Assembly: GCA_016432325.1 (NCBI GenBank)
Contig: CP066684.1
Location: 1-64,000 of the forward strand
Length of the DNA: 64,000 nucleotides
Source: Candidatus Aenigmatarchaeota archaeon
Lineage (GTDB): Archaea; Aenigmatarchaeota; Aenigmatarchaeia; PWEA01; JACQIF01
Direction: 5' to 3'
The notes below the pieces were generated by a model. It did not search any database and was not told where the DNA came from. It worked only from the letters and a program-made list of their open reading frames with translations. The translations under genes were made by a program, and so were the position numbers. Below are positions 61,054 through 64,000 of this stretch, in pieces; the stretch's first letter is position 1, and every line of letters begins with the position of its first letter.

Positions 61054-61554
61054 ATGACGCAGCAGCTCATTTTAAAGAACAAGGAGACGCGTCTTATAGA
61101 CGCGCTGGTCCATAGAACGGCGTTTATCGGCGGAACAGAACGGGAAAATGATGTCAACACTGCGACCATGGCCTTTGCACGAGAGTACCATCCAGTGCTG
61201 AGGCAGCACTCCGAGGGGATTGCTCACCGGGTAGGCGGAGACCTTCTGGCCCACGTCGATAGAGAACAGCCCATGGACCTGTTCGGGATTCAGTACGAAG
61301 TCAAGACCAAAGGCGGCCTTCTGGGTTATCCGAAACGTATCTCCGAGTCATCCTTCAATTACTGGTGGAACCCGGAGGACGCCGGCGTCGTAGTAGTCTG
61401 CGCGTACACCCCGGAAGCGGTGAGGAGAATCGGTTTTGAGGGTCTCAAAGACATCGAGGCGGATTTCGGGAAGAAGTTCCCGAAGGCGTACAGTAGCCCG
61501 GTAATTAAATCCGCGTTAAGGGTGAGCACTCATTTCCGCAAGGCGCCGAAGTAG
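61054..61554 (+). CDS. PD-(D/E)XK nuclease-like protein
   Basis: 166 residues from MTQQLILKNKETRLID, chosen because a TATA (GTATTTAT) ends about 25 bp upstream and the longer frame runs through tRNA-Ser. A Glu in the N-terminal helix, then PMDLFGIQYEVKTKGG gives the Asp-x(n)-Glu-x-Lys core of this nuclease fold. Ser/Asn-rich SSFNYWWNPEDAGVVVVCAY follows. Could be a repair or restriction-type nuclease; no methylase lies nearby. Confidence 0.55.
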   Translation: MTQQLILKNKETRLIDALVHRTAFIGGTERENDVNTATMAFAREYHPVLRQHSEGIAHRVGGDLLAHVDREQPMDLFGIQYEVKTKGGLLGYPKRISESSFNYWWNPEDAGVVVVCAYTPEAVRRIGFEGLKDIEADFGKKFPKAYSSPVIKSALRVSTHFRKAPK

Positions 61555-61841
61555 CCTTTATATAGTTTGTTTTCTCACGAGAGGACGTCTCTCAACGCTT
61601 ACAGAACGTTGTAAACCTTCTGTAAAACCGTACAGCTTTCGTGCAAACGCGCGAAAGAATGCCGCTGGTCTTACAGCGCGCTGTAAGACAGCAAACGAAA
61701 GTTTGCTAATTCTACGTGACGAGCCCGAAAAAGGCGTTTAAATAGGCTTCGGACAAGGTAAACCCAGCAGAGTTTGCGGTTGCAAACTTGGTGATACGCC
61801 TTGATGGACCTATTTCAGGTCGTTAATAGGGTGAATAGAAA
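61555..61841 (+). promoter_or_regulatory. Hairpin-rich region and promoter of the uL3 operon
   Basis: A TATA (CTTTATATAG, 61557-61566) opens the stretch and has no ORF behind it. Hairpins follow: GAGAG-CTCTC, TTACAGCGCGCTGTAA and AGCAAACG-AAAG-TTTGCT. A second TATA (GTTTAAATAGG, 61738-61748) is the likely uL3 promoter and gives a leader of about 70 nt with AGTTTGC-GGTT-GCAAACT. The first promoter may make a small RNA. Confidence 0.5.
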
Positions 61842-62825
61842 ATGCCGAAAGTACACAGACCACGCAGAGGTTCGCTCCAGTATTGGCCTCGCAAGAGAGC
61901 CGCACGCATCCATCCTAACGTTTCCATAGATTCTGCGAAAGTCACGGTCGAAGGCACTCGTCCTCTCGCTTTTGCGGCTTACAAGGCCGGCATGACCCAT
62001 CTCATCGCGGTCGACGCGGTGAAGGGGTCGCCGAGCTTCAACCAGCCCATCGCCGTGCCGGTCTCTGTTCTCGACGCCCCTCCTCTTCTCGTTCTCGGTT
62101 TCCGTTGTTACGCCGCCTCCGGACGCTCTTCTGTCGCATCGTTTGACGTCTATGCGGACGGCGTTCCGAAAGAACTGCGCGTCAGTCTCAAGTCGAAGCA
62201 CAAGGCGGCCGACGTGGAAAAGAACAAGAACGTCGACAACGTGAGGCTCATCGTATCCACGCAGCCGACGAAGAGCGGAATCGCGAAGAAGACCCCTGAA
62301 ATATTCGAAGTCGACATAGGAGGCAAACTCGGCGAAAAGATAAAGTACGCCAGCGAAAAGCTCGGCAAGGAGATAACGGTCGGCGAGGTTTTCAACGAGG
62401 GACAGTTCATCGACGTCACTGCGATAACGAAGGGCAAGGGTTTCCAGGGAGTTGTCAAGCGCTTCGGCATCCGCGTCCGCGGCCGCAAGGACGAGCAGGG
62501 CCACAGGAAGATAGGCATCCACGGCCCTGAGCGCATGGGACGCATACTCTACAGCGTTCCGATGGCAGGACAGCTTGGGTTCTTCAGGCGCACCGAACAC
62601 AACAAGCAGATATTCAGGATATCAAGCGACGGCTTCTCTCCGAAAGGCGGCTTCGTCGGCTACGGCGCGGTCCCCAAAACAATGATATTCCTCAAAGGCT
62701 CCATTCCGGGCTCCAAGAAGAGGCTAGTCGTTCTGCGCGCCCCTCTCAGGGCCTCATCGAAAGGATACCCGATCGCAATACAGGAAGTCAGCGTTGCGAG
62801 CCAGCAGGGCATGAAGACTCGGTGA
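61842..62825 (+). CDS. rplC: Ribosomal protein uL3
   Basis: 327 residues. N-terminus PKVHRPRRGSLQYWPRKRA, then FAAYKAGMTHLIAVD and GVVKRFGIRVRGRKDEQGHRKIGIHGP, as in archaeal L3. First gene of the uL3-uL4-uL23 operon. Confidence 0.97.
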   Translation: MPKVHRPRRGSLQYWPRKRAARIHPNVSIDSAKVTVEGTRPLAFAAYKAGMTHLIAVDAVKGSPSFNQPIAVPVSVLDAPPLLVLGFRCYAASGRSSVASFDVYADGVPKELRVSLKSKHKAADVEKNKNVDNVRLIVSTQPTKSGIAKKTPEIFEVDIGGKLGEKIKYASEKLGKEITVGEVFNEGQFIDVTAITKGKGFQGVVKRFGIRVRGRKDEQGHRKIGIHGPERMGRILYSVPMAGQLGFFRRTEHNKQIFRISSDGFSPKGGFVGYGAVPKTMIFLKGSIPGSKKRLVVLRAPLRASSKGYPIAIQEVSVASQQGMKTR

Positions 62826-62829
62826 TTGA

Positions 62830-63630
62830 ATGGCGGATGTTCACGGACTCGACGGGAAGAAAACGGGCACGATCGAATTGCCCAAGGTCTTCCAGACGCC
62901 GTACAGGCCGGACCTGATAGCGCGCGCCGTGCTGGCGTACCAGTCCGCGCGCAGGCAGGCGTACGGCACGGACCCGAAGGCAGGCATGCGCTCAAGCGCC
63001 CACTACCACGGTTACAGGAAGTTCCGCCCTGAAGTTGTGATGATGAACAGGGAGATGGCCCGTCTGCCGCGCATCCACGGCGACGCGCCGGCGCACCTCG
63101 GAATGCGCGCGCGTCTCGTTTCAGGAGCAGTCGGCGGTCGCACGGTCCACGGCCCCCGCTCGGCGCGGATCTGGACACAGAAGCTGAACGTACGCGAGCG
63201 CATAGCCGCGATAAGGAGCGCGATAGCAGCCACAACGCGGGCCGACCTGGTGGCGGCGAGACGCCACGCATATACGGGCAGCGTTCCTCTGGTCGTTGCA
63301 GACGACATCCAGAACGTCAAGAAGACCAAGGAGCTCGTCAAGACTCTGCTCGCCTTGGGACTCGAAAAAGAAATAGAACGCACTTCGGAGAAGCGCGTGA
63401 GAGCCGGCCGCGGCAAGATGCGCGGCCGCAGGTACAAGGTCAGGAAGGGACCGTTGCTCGTCGTTTCAAAAGACGGCGGAATCGTCAAAGCCGCCGCAGG
63501 CGTGCTGGGCATGGACGTGGCTCACGTTCGCGGTCTTAACGCCGAGCTTCTGGCTCCGGGAACGCAGAGCGGACGATTGACCATCTGGAGCAAGTCGGCG
63601 GTCGAAGAGATTGGAAAAAAATACGCGTGA
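62830..63630 (+). CDS. rplD: Ribosomal protein uL4
   Basis: 266 residues. Long tunnel loop with SARRQAYGTDPKAGMRSSAHYHGYRKF and HGDAPAHLGMRARLVSGAVGGRTVHGPR, C-terminal RAGRGKMRGRRYKVRKGPLLV. Four bases after uL3. Confidence 0.97.
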   Translation: MADVHGLDGKKTGTIELPKVFQTPYRPDLIARAVLAYQSARRQAYGTDPKAGMRSSAHYHGYRKFRPEVVMMNREMARLPRIHGDAPAHLGMRARLVSGAVGGRTVHGPRSARIWTQKLNVRERIAAIRSAIAATTRADLVAARRHAYTGSVPLVVADDIQNVKKTKELVKTLLALGLEKEIERTSEKRVRAGRGKMRGRRYKVRKGPLLVVSKDGGIVKAAAGVLGMDVAHVRGLNAELLAPGTQSGRLTIWSKSAVEEIGKKYA

Positions 63631-63635
63631 TTGTT

Positions 63636-64000
63636 ATGAGTGAAGAAAAGACGGTCAAGACGGCGACAAAAGCGGTAAAAAAGGCCGCTCCGAAGAAAGA
63701 CGCAAAGGTGAAACCGAAGGCCGGAGCGCGCACGGACGCCGTTCCCACGGTAGACCCGTGGACGATACTGCAGTATCCCCATCTGACAGAAAAAAGCCTC
63801 GGAATGGTCGACAGCAGGAATACGCTTGTGTTCGTCGTCGATCCGCGCGTGACGAAGCGACAGGTCAGGTGGGCAGTCGAGCGCGCATTCGGTGTGCGTG
63901 TCGTCTCGGTCAACACTCTGAACGACATGATGAACAGGAAGCGCGCGTTTGTCAAACTCGCCAAGGAGAACAGCGCGCTTGACATCGCGACAAGATTGGG
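63636..64000 (+). CDS. rplW: Ribosomal protein uL23 with Lys/Ala-rich N-tail (3' partial)
   Basis: Read from the sequence: ATG at 63636, still open at the window end (121 codons). The first ~40 residues (MSEEKTVKTATKAVKKAAPKK...) are a basic tail. The core begins at DPWTILQYPHLTEKSLGMVDSRNTLVF and continues VDPRVTKRQVRWAVERAFGVRVVSVNTLN. The end of the gene lies outside. Confidence 0.94.
   Translation, partial: MSEEKTVKTATKAVKKAAPKKDAKVKPKAGARTDAVPTVDPWTILQYPHLTEKSLGMVDSRNTLVFVVDPRVTKRQVRWAVERAFGVRVVSVNTLNDMMNRKRAFVKLAKENSALDIATRL

Noticed and set aside
1-64000. CRISPR array, IS element or transposase
   Set aside because: No regularly spaced repeats and no transposase or integrase ORF seen; the hairpin elements encode nothing.

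Overview
The window is a stretch of an archaeal chromosome. It carries archaeal RNA polymerase subunits (Rpo B'', B', A', A'', D, E'/Rpo7, H, N), Spt4, aIF6, aIF2 gamma, eukaryote-type ribosomal proteins (eS24, eL30, eL18, eS6), prefoldin alpha, RadB, family B DNA polymerase, Cdc48, deoxyhypusine synthase, geranylgeranyl reductase, Trm56 and TATA-box promoters with short leaders. Gene density is very high, strands switch often and ATGA overlaps are common. GC is about 55 percent by eye. Disrupted tRNA genes, streamlined operons and a rearranged RNA polymerase suggest a DPANN-type lineage (Micrarchaeota or Diapherotrites would fit). That placement is inference, because no 16S gene is present.

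Layout. 1-4.6 kb: two surface proteins, the C-terminal part of a tail-fibre-like protein with an S74 chaperone domain and a secreted transglutaminase-like protein. 4.8-12.1 kb: FtsY, prefoldin alpha, aIF6, eS24, Spt4, Rpo7, a pyrophosphatase-fold protein with a ruined active site and a PIN protein. 12.2-16.7 kb: an amino-sugar cluster (sugar nucleotidyltransferase, YvcK/GlmR, GlmS) divergent from an HTH regulator with a palindrome between them. 16.7-24.7 kb: the large RNA polymerase operon, in which B' and A' form one 1438-residue ORF. 24.8-26.1 kb: an RNA island with tRNA-Lys, tRNA-Asp, 5S rRNA and tRNA-Tyr. 28-32.7 kb: the uS13-uS4-uS11-RpoD / eL18-uL13-uS9-RpoN group, interrupted by tRNA-Leu and preceded by tRNA-Ser(TGA). 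32.8-46.7 kb: RadB, Cdc48, methionine aminopeptidase, PolB, deoxyhypusine synthase, geranylgeranyl reductase with its ferredoxin. 46.8-60 kb: AspS, DHH phosphoesterase, eS6-aIF2 gamma, CCA enzyme, a Ca/Na exchanger and two tRNA methyltransferases. 60-64 kb: uS10, tRNA-Ser(GGA), a PD-(D/E)XK-like protein and the start of the uL3-uL4-uL23 operon.

The most unusual content is in the RNA genes. All six tRNA genes are interrupted. Tyr and Ser(TGA) each have three insertions (D-loop, anticodon loop 37/38, T-loop 59/60), Leu and Ser(GGA) also have T-loop insertions, and related intron sequence sits at different positions in different tRNAs. Across the window there are also many short perfect hairpins, several flanked by 16-24 bp direct duplications of the neighbouring gene end, and some lie in frame inside coding regions (PolB, Rpo7, a membrane protein). 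Together with the B'-A' fusion and the degenerate pyrophosphatase, these are the points most worth a second look.
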